DNA from: Bordetella parapertussis
GTDB lineage: Bacteria > Pseudomonadota > Gammaproteobacteria > Burkholderiales > Burkholderiaceae_C
NCBI GenBank assembly: GCA_945878355.1
Contig: CAMCTC010000047.1
Location: forward strand, 1-32,759
DNA length: 32,759 nucleotides
Direction: 5' to 3'
Part shown: positions 16,524-26,202 of the stretch, one piece after another
Layout of the letters: each line of letters starts with the position of its first letter
Position numbering within the stretch: position 1 is the first letter of the stretch
Made by a program: the position numbers and the translations under genes
The notes under the pieces: model-generated
What the model was told of the DNA's origin: nothing
Databases searched by the model: none
What the model saw: only the letters and a program-made list of their open reading frames with translations

Positions 16524-17513
16524 TCAGACCTCGGTTCTGGCCTCGCGCGCCATCAGCTGGCGCAGTGCCTGTGCCGGCGCCAACTCGCCTTGCAACACCG
16601 CGACCACCGCATCGGTGATAGGCATTTCAACCCCGCAGCCCCGGGCACGCGCCTGCAGCGTCGGCGCCGTGTGCACGCCCTCGGCCACATGGCCCAGCCG
16701 GGCCAGGATCTCGGGCAGGCCGGCGCCAGAGGCCAAGGCCAAACCGACCTGGCGGTTGCGCGACAAGTCACCCGTGGCGGTGAGCACCAAGTCACCCAGG
16801 CCCGACAAGCCCATGAAGGTCGATGCTTGCGCACCTAGCGCCAGGCCGAGCCGGGTCATTTCGGCCAGGCCGCGGGTGATCAACGCGGCCCGTGCGTTCA
16901 GGCCGAGCTGCAGCCCGTCGGCGATGCCGGTGGCGATCGCCATCACGTTCTTCACCGCACCGCCGACCTCGACGCCCACCGGGTCGTCGGAGCTGTAGAC
17001 GCGCAAGCTGTCACTGTGGAAAGCCTGAACTGCCAAGGTGCAGAGCGCGGCATCAGCGCTGGCCACGACCAGGGCGGTGGGCTGGCCGCGCGCGACCTCG
17101 AGCGCGAAGCTAGGCCCGGACAGCACGCCACAGCGCAAGTCGGGCCGCAATTCGCGGGCGATCTCATGACCGAGCTTGCCGCTGCCCGCCTCGAAACCCT
17201 TGCACAGCCACAACGCGTGGCCATGCGGGGGCAACGCGGCCAGACGTTCGCGCAAGCCCGACATCGGCGAACCGATCACCGCCAAGCCGCGCTCGGCGAT
17301 GTCCCAGGCCTCGGCCGGATCGGCCGTGATGCGCAGGGATTCAGGCAAGTTCACCTCGGGCAGGTAGCGCTGGTTGCGCCGTGTAGCGACCATCTCGGCG
17401 GCTTGGCCGGGGTCACGCGCCCACAGCAACACCGCATGCCGTGTCGACGCGGCCACCGCCAGCGCCGTGCCCCAGGCGCCGGCGCCCAGCACCACAATGG
17501 GCATCGGGCGCAT
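16524..17513 (-). CDS. gpsA: NAD(P)-dependent sn-glycerol-3-phosphate dehydrogenase
   Basis: The 329-residue cytosolic enzyme reduces dihydroxyacetone phosphate to glycerol-3-phosphate for phospholipid synthesis. The N-terminal dinucleotide fold has [13 protein letters not shown]; further conserved parts are [48 protein letters not shown] with the catalytic lysine, [14 protein letters not shown] and [15 protein letters not shown]. The ATG at 17513 lies 12 bases after the secB stop, so the two are probably co-transcribed. An ATG nine bases later (17504) is also possible. Confidence 0.97.
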   Translation of the reverse strand: MRPMPIVVLGAGAWGTALAVAASTRHAVLLWARDPGQAAEMVATRRNQRYLPEVNLPESLRITADPAEAWDIAERGLAVIGSPMSGLRERLAALPPHGHALWLCKGFEAGSGKLGHEIARELRPDLRCGVLSGPSFALEVARGQPTALVVASADAALCTLAVQAFHSDSLRVYSSDDPVGVEVGGAVKNVMAIATGIADGLQLGLNARAALITRGLAEMTRLGLALGAQASTFMGLSGLGDLVLTATGDLSRNRQVGLALASGAGLPEILARLGHVAEGVHTAPTLQARARGCGVEMPITDAVVAVLQGELAPAQALRQLMAREARTEV

Positions 17514-17525
17514 GGCCGCAGGCCG

Positions 17526-17987
17526 TCAGTTCGCGCCGGGGATCACGCCACCGCTGGCGGCCTGGGCCTGCTGAGCCTCGAACATGGCCTGGAAATTCAC
17601 TTCAGTCAGCATGATCGGCGGGAAGCCGGCTCGGGTGCAGACATCGGAGACGATGGCGCGCAGGTATGGGTAGATCATCTGCGGGCAGACGATGCTGAGG
17701 ATGCCTTGCATCTGGTCCTCGGGCACGTTGCGGATTTCGAAGATGCCGGCCTGCTTGGCCTCGATCAGGAACAGCGTGCGATCGCCAATCTTGGTCGTCA
17801 CGGTGGCCGTGACCGACACCTCGAAAACCCCGTCGGCAACGCTTTCAGCGCCCATCGCCAAGCTGATGTCGACCTGAGGTTGCTGCTGCTCGAGCAGGAT
17901 TTGCGGCGAGTTCGGTTGCTCGAGCGACAAATCCTTCAAATACATGCGCTGGATCTGAAATACAGGGGTGAGGTCTTGTTCGGACAT
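17526..17987 (-). CDS. secB: Protein-export chaperone SecB
   Basis: The 153-residue tetrameric chaperone keeps preproteins unfolded for the Sec translocase. Conserved features are [19 protein letters not shown] near the N-terminus, the central strand region [31 protein letters not shown] and the SecA-contact segment [27 protein letters not shown]. The ATG at 17987 matches other SecB starts; an earlier in-frame ATG at 18014 lies inside a terminator T-run and is rejected. It precedes gpsA and follows grxC, the usual order in this group. Confidence 0.97.
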   Translation of the reverse strand: MSEQDLTPVFQIQRMYLKDLSLEQPNSPQILLEQQQPQVDISLAMGAESVADGVFEVSVTATVTTKIGDRTLFLIEAKQAGIFEIRNVPEDQMQGILSIVCPQMIYPYLRAIVSDVCTRAGFPPIMLTEVNFQAMFEAQQAQAASGGVIPGAN

Positions 17988-18003
17988 GGCGTTGGAATCC
18001 TGG

Positions 18004-18042
18004 AGAAAAAACAAAAGCCCGCGACCGTCAAGTCTGCGGGCT
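18004..18042 (-). terminator. Terminator-like hairpin between grxC and secB (possible attenuator)
   Basis: On the minus strand AGCCCGC (18042-18036) pairs with GCGGGCT (18022-18016) around a 13-base loop, followed by TTTTGTTTTTT. It is a good intrinsic terminator for grxC, but its T-run ends only about 17 bases before the secB start, leaving no room for a secB promoter after it. Confidence 0.8.
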
Positions 18043-18171
18043 GACTGCGGCGAGGATTATGGCGCAGCCGGAACGGGCGATGCCGCGCCAAACTGCCCAG
18101 CATCGCACCGCCTATGACCGATCGCTCAGGCCCGGCTCAGGTCGCCGAGAAGCGCGAGATTGGGCCAGACT

Positions 18172-18432
18172 TCAGCCCGCCTGCAGCAGCGGCGCGAGGC
18201 CGCCGGCACGGTCCAGCGCGATCAACTCGTCGCAGCCGCCAACATGGGTGTCGCCGATGAAGATCTGCGGGACGGTGCGGCGCCCGGTCAACTCGATCAT
18301 GTGGTCGCGCTGCGCAGGGTCAAGGTCGATACGAACTTCGTCGATCTGCTCGACGCCGCGTTGCTTGAGCAAGGACTTGGCCCGGATGCAGTAGGGGCAG
18401 ACCTGGGTCGTGTACATGCGAACAGCGTTCAT
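18172..18432 (-). CDS. grxC: Glutaredoxin 3 (dithiol glutaredoxin)
   Basis: The 86-residue glutathione-dependent oxidoreductase has the active-site CPYC (C12, C15) after RMYTTQV, the cis-proline motif GRRTVPQIFIG and the glutathione-contact GGCDEL. Size and motifs match bacterial GrxC. It lies 120 bases downstream of the rhodanese gene and is followed by a hairpin terminator ahead of secB. Confidence 0.96.
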   Translation of the reverse strand: MNAVRMYTTQVCPYCIRAKSLLKQRGVEQIDEVRIDLDPAQRDHMIELTGRRTVPQIFIGDTHVGGCDELIALDRAGGLAPLLQAG

Positions 18433-18552
18433 GGCGTCGGTGCAGCGGTCGTGAAAGAGGTCAAATTGTTGCAGGTACTGAAGCTCATCGCATCAGCCAT
18501 CGACCTTGCCCTTGGATCTGCACCGACTTGCAGGCGAAATCCAAGGACCCGA

Positions 18553-18963
18553 TCAGGTGGATTTCTTGTCCACCGGCAAGCCGGCCTCGCGCCAGGCGGT
18601 CATGCCACCGGCCACTGCAATAGCGTGTTCGTAACCGGCCTTGCGCAACAGCCCTGCAGCGCGCTTGGCGCGAGCACCTGATGCACAGAGCAGCACCAGC
18701 GGCAGGCTCTTGTTCGACGGCAAGGCCTTGGCACTTTCGAGGCTACTGAACGGGATGTTGCGGGCCCCGACGGCATGACCTGCATCGAATTCCGCCGGCT
18801 CGCAGACGTCGATCAGAACACCTTTCTCGCGGTTGATCAGCCGCACCGCCTCGGCCGTTCCCACCGCGCCGCCTGTGCTCTTTTGCAGGCCCTGCCACAG
18901 CAGCAGGCTGCCCGAGGCGGCAGCCATCAGGATGAGCATCCAGTTTTCGATGATGAACTTCAC
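18553..18963 (-). CDS. Membrane-anchored single-domain rhodanese
   Basis: The 136-residue product has an N-terminal helix (WMLILMAAASGSLLLWQG) and a rhodanese domain: VLIDVCEPAEFDAGHAVGARNIPF, then the active-site loop CASGAR with C93, and AVAGGMTAW near the end. A six-residue loop starting with cysteine is typical for sulfurtransferases. The GTG at 18963 was chosen because it starts directly before the membrane helix (MKFIIENW), as in related proteins, and lies a short leader distance from a perfect TATAAT. The orientation of the domain (probably cytoplasmic) is inferred. It is first in the rhodanese, grxC, secB, gpsA series. Confidence 0.9.
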   Translation of the reverse strand: MKFIIENWMLILMAAASGSLLLWQGLQKSTGGAVGTAEAVRLINREKGVLIDVCEPAEFDAGHAVGARNIPFSSLESAKALPSNKSLPLVLLCASGARAKRAAGLLRKAGYEHAIAVAGGMTAWREAGLPVDKKST

Positions 18964-18994
18964 GGGGTAGGCCTGGCGCTTAGAAAGGGCCCCG

Positions 18995-19000
18995 ATTATA
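18995..19000 (-). promoter_or_regulatory. -10 element of a probable sigma-70 promoter for the rhodanese gene
   Basis: A perfect TATAAT on the minus strand lies 31 bases before the GTG at 18963, allowing a leader of about 25 bases. No good -35 hexamer is present at 16-18 bases, so strength is uncertain. Confidence 0.45.
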
Positions 19001-19111
19001 GAATTCGACCTTGGCCCGCTCGGCAACAGCGGCGGGGTCTGACCGAATGACTGCCCAGTCTCGGCGCTGCGTCCTGGCGCCACCTCTTCACCCGAACCCC
19101 ACCCGGCCACC

Positions 19112-19855
19112 ATGTACAAGCTCGTGCTGATCCGCCATGGCGAATCGACCTGGAACCTCGAAAACCGCTTCACCGGTTGGACCGATGTCGATCTCACGCC
19201 CACCGGCGTGGCACAGGCGCAGCAGGCGGGCCGACTGCTCAAGCAGGCCGGTTTCGAATTCGACCTGGCCTACACCTCGGTGCTCAAGCGCGCGATCTGG
19301 ACGCTGTGGCACACGCTCGACCAGATGGACCGAACCTGGCTGCCAGTGCTCAACGACTGGCGCCTGAACGAGCGCCACTACGGCGCATTGCAGGGCTTGA
19401 ACAAGGCCGACACGGCGCGCCAGTACGGCGACGAGCAGGTGTTGGTCTGGCGCCGCAGCTACGACACGCCGCCGCCCGCACTGGCCTCTGGCGACCCGCG
19501 CAGCGAGCGCAGCGACCTGCGTTACGCCAAGTTGGCACCGGCCCAGGTGCCGCTGACCGAATGCCTGAAAGACACCGTGGACCGCGTGCTGCCGTGTTGG
19601 CACGAGCGGCTGGCGCCAGCGATTCGCGACGGCCAGCGCTTGTTGATCGCAGCCCACGGCAACTCGATCCGTGCGCTGGTCAAATACCTAGACGGCATCA
19701 GCGATGACGACATCGTCGGCCTGAACATTCCCAACGGCATCCCGCTGGTCTACGAACTTGACGCCAAGCTCCGCCCGATACGGCGCGACTACCTCGGTGA
19801 CCCCGAGGCAGTGGCCGCCGCCGCAGCAGCAGTGGCAAGACAGGGCAAGGCATGA
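19112..19855 (+). CDS. gpmA: 2,3-bisphosphoglycerate-dependent phosphoglycerate mutase
   Basis: The 247-residue glycolytic enzyme interconverts 3- and 2-phosphoglycerate through a phosphohistidine. Motifs are [18 protein letters not shown] (H9 phosphorylated), [14 protein letters not shown] and [19 protein letters not shown] with the second histidine. Length matches E. coli GpmA (250). Its TGA overlaps the ATG of ltnD by four bases, an unusual link to a tetronate catabolic gene set. It diverges from the rhodanese gene across a 148-base gap. Confidence 0.96.
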   Translation: MYKLVLIRHGESTWNLENRFTGWTDVDLTPTGVAQAQQAGRLLKQAGFEFDLAYTSVLKRAIWTLWHTLDQMDRTWLPVLNDWRLNERHYGALQGLNKADTARQYGDEQVLVWRRSYDTPPPALASGDPRSERSDLRYAKLAPAQVPLTECLKDTVDRVLPCWHERLAPAIRDGQRLLIAAHGNSIRALVKYLDGISDDDIVGLNIPNGIPLVYELDAKLRPIRRDYLGDPEAVAAAAAAVARQGKA

Positions 19856-20805
19856 GCACAGAGAACAAGCCGATGAAAACGCCCCTCACCCTCGGTGTGA
19901 TCGGCCTGGGCTCGATGGGGCGCGGTGCCGCCCTCACCGCGCTGGCCCGCGGCGTCACCACCTGGGGCCTGGACCTCAACCCGGCGGCCTGCGCCACAGT
20001 GGCCCAAGCAGGCGGGCGCATCGCCGCCGACGTCGCGGAACTGGCCAAGGCCTGCGACGCGGTGCTGGTGCTGGTCGTCACCGCAGCGCAGACCGAGCAA
20101 CTGCTGTTCGGCGAGCAAGGTCTAGCCGCCCAGCTCAAACCAGGCTCGGTCGTGATCTGCTCGGCCACCGTCGACCCGACGCTGCCGCCGCTGTGGGAAG
20201 CCCGACTGGAAGCACTAGGCCTTTGGTTGATCGACGCCCCGGTCTCGGGCGGCGCGGTCAAGGCCGCCGCCGGCGAGATGACGGTGATGGCCTCGGGCCG
20301 GCCCGAAGCCTTTGCCGCGGCCGGCGGGCTGCTCGACGCGGTGGCCGGCAAGGTGTATCGGCTCGGCGACCGGGCCGGCGTCGGATCGACGGTCAAGATG
20401 GTCAACCAGCACTTGGCCGGCGTGCACATCGCCGCAGCCTGCGAAGCGCTGGCGCTGGGCATACGCGCGGGCGCAGACCCGACCCAGCTCTACGAGGTGA
20501 TCTGCAACTCGGCGGGTTCAAGCTGGATGTTCGCCAACCGCGTGCCCCACATCCTGGCCGGCGATTACCAGCCGCTGTCGACCGTCAACATCTTCGTCAA
20601 AGACCTGGGCATCGTGCTGGACGCTGCGCGAAAGCTGACGTTTCCGCTGCCGCTGGCCGCCGCTGCGCACCAGCTCTACCTCGGCACCGCCGGCGCAGGT
20701 CATGGCGCCGAAGATGACAGCGCGGTGATCAAGCTCTATGCCGCGCTGACTGGCATCGCCTTGCCCCTCGCAGAATCCGCCACCGCGCCGAAAGCCACGC
20801 CATGA
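19852..20805 (+). CDS. ltnD: L-threonate dehydrogenase (beta-hydroxyacid dehydrogenase family)
   Basis: The 317-residue NAD-dependent enzyme oxidises L-threonate to 2-oxo-tetronate. The family pattern is clear: N-terminal [18 protein letters not shown], the substrate-loop [19 protein letters not shown], and the catalytic lysine in [18 protein letters not shown]. Substrate is inferred mainly from the neighbours otnK, otnC and otnI, which together form the known threonate route; the family alone includes hydroxyisobutyrate and tartronate semialdehyde enzymes. The start overlaps gpmA (ATGA) and the stop overlaps otnK (ATGA). A second start, MKTPLTLGV at 19873, is possible. Confidence 0.9.
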   Translation: MSTENKPMKTPLTLGVIGLGSMGRGAALTALARGVTTWGLDLNPAACATVAQAGGRIAADVAELAKACDAVLVLVVTAAQTEQLLFGEQGLAAQLKPGSVVICSATVDPTLPPLWEARLEALGLWLIDAPVSGGAVKAAAGEMTVMASGRPEAFAAAGGLLDAVAGKVYRLGDRAGVGSTVKMVNQHLAGVHIAAACEALALGIRAGADPTQLYEVICNSAGSSWMFANRVPHILAGDYQPLSTVNIFVKDLGIVLDAARKLTFPLPLAAAAHQLYLGTAGAGHGAEDDSAVIKLYAALTGIALPLAESATAPKATP

Positions 20806-22073
20806 TCCTCGGCGTGATTGCCGACGACTTCACTGGCGCGACCGACGTTGCGAGCATGCTGGTGCGCGCCGGGATGCGAACGGTCCAGGTGATCGGTGTG
20901 CCGCTGGACGCAGCGCCGGCCGAGGTCGACCAGGCCGACGCGGTGGTGGTGGCGCTGAAATCGCGCACGACGCCGGCAGCTCAAGCGGTGGCCGATTCGC
21001 TGGCCGCGCTGCGTTGGCTGCAGGCGGCAGGTGCGCGCCAGTTCTACTTCAAGGTCTGCTCGACCTTCGACTCCACGCCGGCCGGCAATATCGGGCCGGT
21101 GGCCGAGGCCCTGATGGCCGCGCTGGGCTGCGAACAGACCATCGCCTGCCCAGCCTTCCCCGAGAACGGCCGCACGGTGTTCCGCGGCCATCTGTTCGTC
21201 GGTGACGAGTTGCTCAGCGACTCCGGCATGCGCCACCATCCGCTCACGCCGATGACCGACGCCAACCTGGTCCGTGTGCTGCAGGCCCAGTGCCGGCAAC
21301 GCGTCGGCCTGCTGCGCCACGACAAAGTGGCCGAAGGCGCGGACGCGATCGGGCATCGACTGGCAGCGCTACGCGCCGAGGGCGTGGCGCTGGTCGTGGC
21401 CGACGCGGTCGACAACCAGGACTTGAAGCGACTGGCCGCTGGTGCAGCCCACCTGCCGCTGTGGGTCGCCGGATCCGGCCTGGCGCTGGGGCTGCCGGCC
21501 CTGCTGGCCGAGCGCGGCTGGGTCCGCCTGGACGAGCAGGCTGCGCAACTCGACCGGCTGGGCGGGCCGGCCGCGGTGCTGGCGGGCTCATGCTCGGTCG
21601 CGACCCAAGCCCAGGTCGCGAACTGGATCGGTGCCGGCAGGCCAGCGTGGCGGATAGACCCGGCCGCGCTGGCGCGGGCCGAGCCAGTGGCCGCTCAGGC
21701 ATTGCGCTGGGCCGCGCAGCAAACCCAGGCGCCGCTGTTCTACGCCACCACCGACGCAGCGACACTGGCCGAGACCCAGGCCCGGCTGGGCGTGGCCGAG
21801 GCCGGGGCACTGGTCGAGCAGGCGCTGGCAGCGATCGCTGTGGGTCTGGTCGCCGCGGGCACCCAGCGACTGGTCGTGGCCGGTGGCGAGACCTCGGGCG
21901 CCGTGGTGCAGGCGCTCGGTGTTCACACGCTGCGCATCGGCGCAGCGATCTGCCCAGGCGTGCCCTGGACCCAAGCCGTCGCGGCGCCAGGCCGCCCACC
22001 GTTGCAGCTCGCGCTCAAGAGTGGCAACTTTGGCGGGCCGGACTTCTTCGCCCAGGCGCTGGCCGCCGCATGA
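20802..22073 (+). CDS. otnK: 3-oxo-tetronate kinase (DUF1537 / four-carbon acid sugar kinase family)
   Basis: The 423-residue kinase phosphorylates 3-oxo-tetronate at O4. The N-terminal domain opens with LGVIADDFTGATDVASML, the hallmark of the family, and has FYFKVCSTFDSTPAGNIGPV and ACPAFPENGRTVFRGHLFV. The C-terminal nucleotide-binding domain has LVVAGGETSGAVVQALG and ends LALKSGNFGGPDFF. Length fits the family (about 420). Function as the 3-oxo-tetronate kinase, and not D-threonate or denominator variants, follows from neighbouring otnC and otnI. It starts inside the ltnD stop (ATGA). Confidence 0.93.
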   Translation: MILGVIADDFTGATDVASMLVRAGMRTVQVIGVPLDAAPAEVDQADAVVVALKSRTTPAAQAVADSLAALRWLQAAGARQFYFKVCSTFDSTPAGNIGPVAEALMAALGCEQTIACPAFPENGRTVFRGHLFVGDELLSDSGMRHHPLTPMTDANLVRVLQAQCRQRVGLLRHDKVAEGADAIGHRLAALRAEGVALVVADAVDNQDLKRLAAGAAHLPLWVAGSGLALGLPALLAERGWVRLDEQAAQLDRLGGPAAVLAGSCSVATQAQVANWIGAGRPAWRIDPAALARAEPVAAQALRWAAQQTQAPLFYATTDAATLAETQARLGVAEAGALVEQALAAIAVGLVAAGTQRLVVAGGETSGAVVQALGVHTLRIGAAICPGVPWTQAVAAPGRPPLQLALKSGNFGGPDFFAQALAAA

Positions 22074-22083
22074 ACCGCCCGGC

Positions 22084-22746
22084 ATGAACCACGCCACGCT
22101 GCGCCACGAGGTCTGCCGCGTCGGTGCCTCGCTGTTTGCGCGCGGCTATGTTCACGCCAGCGCCGGCAACATCAGCGTGCGACTGCCCGCTGGCGAGGGT
22201 TTCCTGATCACCCCCACCGATGCCTGCCTGGGTGCGCTCTCGCCTGATCGGCTGGCCCAGGTGGCGCAGGATGGCAGCCAACTCAGCGGCGACCGCGCCA
22301 GCAAGACCTTGGTGCTGCACCGCAAGATTTACGACGCAGCGCCCGAAGCGCAATGCGTGATCCACAGCCACAGCACCCACTTGGTCGCGCTGAGCCTAGC
22401 CGGGGTCTGGACCCGGCAAGCGATCCTGCCGCCGATCACACCCTATTTCGTGATGAAGGTCGGCCAAGTACCGCTGCTGCCCTACCACCGACCGGGCGAC
22501 CCCGCGGTAGGCGCTTTGGTGGCCGAGGCGATCGCCCAGGCCAGGCAGCGCGGCGCGACGCTGCGCGCCGTGATGCTGGACCGGCTCGGCCCGAATGTCT
22601 GGCACGACAGTCCGGCCAGCGCGATGGCGACGCTAGAAGAACTGGAAGAGACCGCCAAGCTGTGGCTGATGATCCAGCCGAGGCCGGCACCGCTGGACGC
22701 GGCCAGCCTCGAAGAGCTGCACCGGTGCTTCGGCGCGGTCTGGTGA
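22084..22746 (+). CDS. otnC: 3-oxo-tetronate 4-phosphate decarboxylase (class II aldolase family)
   Basis: The 220-residue product is a class II aldolase/adducin-fold enzyme that decarboxylates 3-oxo-tetronate 4-phosphate to dihydroxyacetone phosphate and CO2. Seen are VHASAGNISVRLPAGEGFLITPT, the zinc-site cluster HSHSTH (H94, H96, H99) and MLDRLGPNVWHDSPASAMATLEELEE, where the last histidine region is a further metal site. The ATG at 22084 is ten bases after the otnK stop; an in-frame ATG at 21883 inside otnK is rejected. Confidence 0.93.
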   Translation: MNHATLRHEVCRVGASLFARGYVHASAGNISVRLPAGEGFLITPTDACLGALSPDRLAQVAQDGSQLSGDRASKTLVLHRKIYDAAPEAQCVIHSHSTHLVALSLAGVWTRQAILPPITPYFVMKVGQVPLLPYHRPGDPAVGALVAEAIAQARQRGATLRAVMLDRLGPNVWHDSPASAMATLEELEETAKLWLMIQPRPAPLDAASLEELHRCFGAVW

Positions 22747-22821
22747 TCGGTGCCGGCCAGCGGACCGATACTTGACCCACCGGGCCCGAGCCAGCCCATA
22801 GCCACCCTGGAGCCAGAAACC

Positions 22822-23631
22822 ATGCCGCGATTCGCCGCCAACCTGTCGATGATGTACACCGAGCACGGCTTCCTCGACCGCTTTGCGGCCGCTGCGGCCG
22901 ACGGCTTCGACGCGGTCGAGTACCTGTTTCCCTATGCATTTGACCGCCAGGAGATCGCCTCCCGCCTGAACGACCTGGGGCTGACCCAGGCGCTGTTCAA
23001 CGCGCCACCCGGCAACTTCGAGTCGGGCGAGCGCGGGCTGGCCTGCTTGCCGGACCGGGTCGCCGAATTCCGCCGCAGCTTCGTCGAGCAAGCCCTGCCT
23101 TACGCGATCGCGCTGGCTTGCCCGAGAGTGCACGTGATGGCCGGTCTGGCGCCGGCCGGCGCGTCGCAAGAAGCGCTGGCCGAGACCTACCAGACCAATC
23201 TGGCCTGGGCCGCAGCGCAGGCCACGCCGCTGGGCATCGCGGTGCTGATCGAGCCGATCAACACCCGAGACATCCCGCGCTACTACCTGAACCGCCAGGA
23301 TCAAGCCCATGCGCTGGTGCAAGCCATAGGCTCGCCCAGCTTGCAGGTGCAGATGGACCTGTACCACTGCCAGATCGTCGAGGGCGATCTGGCGATGAAA
23401 CTGCGCCAGTACCTGCCCGCTGAGGGCAAGCCCAGCCAAGTCGGCCATCTGCAAATCGCCGGCGTGCCCGACCGCCATGAGCCCGACCTCGGCGAAGTCA
23501 ACTACCCCTATCTGTTCGACCTGATCGACGCGCTGGGCTACCAGGGCATGGTCGGCTGCGAGTACCGGCCTCGTGCGGGCACGTCAGACGGGCTGGGCTG
23601 GCTTCGCCGTTACCGGGCCGACCGGGCCTGA
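22822..23631 (+). CDS. otnI: 2-oxo-tetronate isomerase (hydroxypyruvate-isomerase-like)
   Basis: The 269-residue TIM-barrel protein of the xylose-isomerase-like group converts 2-oxo-tetronate to 3-oxo-tetronate. Typical features are [42 protein letters not shown], the metal-site glutamate in [27 protein letters not shown], and the terminal [14 protein letters not shown]. Distinguishing it from hydroxypyruvate isomerase (Hyi) relies on the otnK-otnC context. The ATG at 22822 follows the otnC stop by 75 bases; no terminator is seen in that gap, so one transcript is likely. Confidence 0.9.
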   Translation: MPRFAANLSMMYTEHGFLDRFAAAAADGFDAVEYLFPYAFDRQEIASRLNDLGLTQALFNAPPGNFESGERGLACLPDRVAEFRRSFVEQALPYAIALACPRVHVMAGLAPAGASQEALAETYQTNLAWAAAQATPLGIAVLIEPINTRDIPRYYLNRQDQAHALVQAIGSPSLQVQMDLYHCQIVEGDLAMKLRQYLPAEGKPSQVGHLQIAGVPDRHEPDLGEVNYPYLFDLIDALGYQGMVGCEYRPRAGTSDGLGWLRRYRADRA

Positions 23632-23656
23632 AACCAGCAGGACCCAGGCACGACCT

Positions 23657-23682
23657 CGGCACGGCCCTGGTGGCCGGTGCCG
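23657..23682. terminator. GC-rich hairpin between converging otnI and PRPP-synthetase-like genes
   Basis: CGGCACGGCC (23657-23666) pairs with GGCC-G-GTGCCG (23672-23682) as a ten-base-pair stem with one bulged G and a five-base loop. No T-run follows on either strand, so it could aid termination but is not a classic intrinsic terminator. Confidence 0.45.
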
Positions 23683-23695
23683 CGTCGCACACACT

Positions 23696-24577
23696 TCAGA
23701 AATCTCGCACAGCGCCCGCCAGCAGGTCCGCGAGCGCCACCACCGCCGTCTCGTGCGGCACCGAATCGCTGCTCCAAACCCTGCGCACGCCGGCGGCGCG
23801 CAGCTGCTCCAGCGCATCATCGACGAACAGCGCGTGCGTCACCGCGACATCGACGCTGGCAGCCCCTGCAGCCAACACCGCAACAGCCGCTTCCACCAGC
23901 GTGCGGCCGGTGCTCGCCACGTCGTCCATCAGCACCACCGCGCGGCCGCGCCAGTCCAAGCTCGGCAGCACGACCCGGACCTCGCGGTCGCCCAGTCGCT
24001 GCTTGTGGCAGACCGCATGCGCCAGGCCATGACAGCGGCCCGCCTCGCCGACCCACTGCAAGGACTCCTCGTCGGGCCCGAGCAGCAGCGCACCAGGCAG
24101 ATGGCGCGCCACCCAGGCCCCGAGCAGTGGGGCTGCGCTGAGCACGCGGCTGCGGCAACCCGGCATCACCTCGTCTAGCGAGGCGATGCGGTGCAGGTGC
24201 GGGTCCACCGTGATCAGGCCGTCAATCTGGCTGGCCAGCAGCGCGCCGACATGGCGCTGGCTGACGGCCTCGCCGGGATGGAAAGCCATGTCCTGCCGCA
24301 TATAGGCCAAGTAGGGGCAGACCAGCAGGATCTGGCGCGCACCGAGCGCCCGCGCCGCAGGCAAGGTGATCAACAGCTCAACCAACTTGTCGTTGGGCTG
24401 GTGCAGCCCGCGCAGCATCAGCAACCGATCGGGCAGCCGCGGCGGCAGCCTGAGCCTGGACTCGCCATCGGGAAAACGGTGGCGTTCGACCAGCGCCAGC
24501 GGGATCTGCAGCGCCGCTGCCAGCGCGTTGGCCTGGCCCTGCTCATCGTCGAAGGCCAGCAGCAATCCCGGTGTCAT
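23696..24577 (-). CDS. Divergent ribose-phosphate pyrophosphokinase (PRPP synthetase family)
   Basis: The 293-residue protein has the PRPP synthetase outline: [12 protein letters not shown] near the N-terminus, [20 protein letters not shown] in the ATP-binding region, VDPHLHRI, and the PRPP-loop [13 protein letters not shown]. It differs from the housekeeping enzyme where that has a PDAGGVxRA segment; here [12 protein letters not shown] is found. It is also slightly shorter. Its ATG overlaps the stop of a type-2 thymidine/AMP phosphorylase by four bases, so the two work together, probably in nucleotide ribose salvage. The housekeeping prs gene is presumably elsewhere. Substrate choice cannot be read from sequence. 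Confidence 0.85.
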   Translation of the reverse strand: MTPGLLLAFDDEQGQANALAAALQIPLALVERHRFPDGESRLRLPPRLPDRLLMLRGLHQPNDKLVELLITLPAARALGARQILLVCPYLAYMRQDMAFHPGEAVSQRHVGALLASQIDGLITVDPHLHRIASLDEVMPGCRSRVLSAAPLLGAWVARHLPGALLLGPDEESLQWVGEAGRCHGLAHAVCHKQRLGDREVRVVLPSLDWRGRAVVLMDDVASTGRTLVEAAVAVLAAGAASVDVAVTHALFVDDALEQLRAAGVRRVWSSDSVPHETAVVALADLLAGAVRDF

Positions 24578-26145
24578 GCGGCCAGACCCGCCAGACCAGG
24601 CGCCAGGTCCACCCCCGAGGGCGATCCGATCAGGTAACCCGCGTCGCGCCTGGCCAGTTCGCTGGCGAAAGCGAGGTCAGCCTCGAACTGGGCATAGAGA
24701 CGGTAGAGGGGCTGGCCGGCGAGCACCTTGTCGCCCATCTTGGCCAGCAGGTCGACGCCCGCGCCAGGCACCATCGGCGCACCGGCCAGCCTGGCGATGC
24801 GCGACAGCCGCAGGTTGTCGATTGCCAGCACCACACCGCCCTGCCCGGCCCGCAACTCGATGCTCAGCGCGCCCAGCACAGGCGGCGAGTCGACGCGGCC
24901 CTGGGCGTCGATGATCGCGTTCATCTGCACCAGCGCACGGCCCGACTCGAGGATGTCGCGCGCGATGCGCCAGCCGTCGCCGCCACGCACATCGGGGTCG
25001 AACTCGATCATCCGCCCGGCCAACAGCAAGGCCTTCTGGCGCAGGTCGTGCGGTGCGTCGGGGTGGTTGTTGAGCACCTGCATCACATCGCGCGCCTCCA
25101 GCACCGGGCCGATGCCGCGGCCGACCGGTTGGCGGCCGTCGCTGATCACCACGTCGAGCTGCAAACCGAGCCGGGAAGCGACATACTCGAACAGCTTTTT
25201 CAGCCGTTGCGCCTGCGCCATCGAGCGCAGCTTCGCGCTGGGACCCAGCGGCAGGTCGAGCACCAGATGGGTCGACCCGGCGGCGATCTTTTTCGACAAG
25301 ATGGAAGCCACCATCTGGCCCGGCGAATCCAGTGCCAGCGGCCGTTCGACCGAGATCAGGATGTCGTCGGCCGGCGACAACTCGGCCGTGCCGCCCCAGG
25401 CGAGGCAGCCGTTGGTTTGGCGAACGATCTCGGCCAAACGGTCGAACGGCAACTCGACCCGTGCCAGCACCTCCATCGTGTCGGCGGTGCCTGCCGGCGA
25501 GGTGATCGCCCGCGACGATGTCTTGGGGCACAGCATGCCGTGCGCAGTGACGATGGGCACGACCAACATCGAGGTTCGGTTGCCCGGAATGCCGCCGATG
25601 CAGTGCTTGTCGACCACCGGACCGCCGCGAACCTGGTGACCCCAATCGAGCTTGCGGCCTGCGGCGATCATCGCCTCGGTCAGGTACAGCACCTCGTCGC
25701 GATCGAGCTCGTTCTGGTGGGTCGCGACGACGAATGCCGCCAGCTCGATCTTGCTGTAACGCGCCTGCGCCACGTCGTCCATCAGCGAGATCCACTCGTC
25801 GCGGGCCAAGCGCTCGCCGCCGATCTTGCGGTGCAGCGCGGCCATCGAGGCCGGCGGTTCGGCATGGGCGATCTCTGCTGCCTCGCCTTGGGCAGCCCCG
25901 AGCCGTGCGAAAGCGTCCTCTGACAGACCCAGGTCGCAGGGCGCCAGCAGGGCTGCGTCGTCGACCACGTTGAGCACCGCGAGCAAGCTGCTGCGGGTCT
26001 CGCCGCAGCGGACGGTGACGCTGACCTTGGACAGCGCCTGGAATCCCGCCGCCCGCACCACCGGGCAGTCGCGATGCAGGTAGGCCACGTTCTCGCGAAA
26101 AGTGTCGATGCCGATACGGCGGATGCGCAGGATGGGGTCGTCCAT
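24574..26145 (-). CDS. Type-2 thymidine phosphorylase / AMP phosphorylase-like protein
   Basis: The 523-residue product belongs to the nucleoside phosphorylase II family, in the branch with an extra N-terminal domain (about residues 1-100, opening [24 protein letters not shown]), shared with archaeal AMP phosphorylases. The catalytic domain has [15 protein letters not shown] (phosphate-binding equivalent) and the signature [18 protein letters not shown]. It may phosphorolyse thymidine or, like the archaeal enzymes, nucleoside monophosphates to ribose 1,5-bisphosphate. ATG at 26145 is used; a GTG nine bases earlier is an alternative. It overlaps the PRPP-synthetase-like gene. Confidence 0.88.
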   Translation of the reverse strand: MDDPILRIRRIGIDTFRENVAYLHRDCPVVRAAGFQALSKVSVTVRCGETRSSLLAVLNVVDDAALLAPCDLGLSEDAFARLGAAQGEAAEIAHAEPPASMAALHRKIGGERLARDEWISLMDDVAQARYSKIELAAFVVATHQNELDRDEVLYLTEAMIAAGRKLDWGHQVRGGPVVDKHCIGGIPGNRTSMLVVPIVTAHGMLCPKTSSRAITSPAGTADTMEVLARVELPFDRLAEIVRQTNGCLAWGGTAELSPADDILISVERPLALDSPGQMVASILSKKIAAGSTHLVLDLPLGPSAKLRSMAQAQRLKKLFEYVASRLGLQLDVVISDGRQPVGRGIGPVLEARDVMQVLNNHPDAPHDLRQKALLLAGRMIEFDPDVRGGDGWRIARDILESGRALVQMNAIIDAQGRVDSPPVLGALSIELRAGQGGVVLAIDNLRLSRIARLAGAPMVPGAGVDLLAKMGDKVLAGQPLYRLYAQFEADLAFASELARRDAGYLIGSPSGVDLAPGLAGLAA

Positions 26146-26202
26146 CCTCAGCACTCTAACCGTTGGACTGCGCTGGCGATGAAGGCGCTGAGTTCAACCG
26201 CT

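Noticed and set aside
24571..25923. 450-codon plus-strand frame opposite the phosphorylase
   Set aside because: Shadow frame; the minus-strand gene carries the family signatures.
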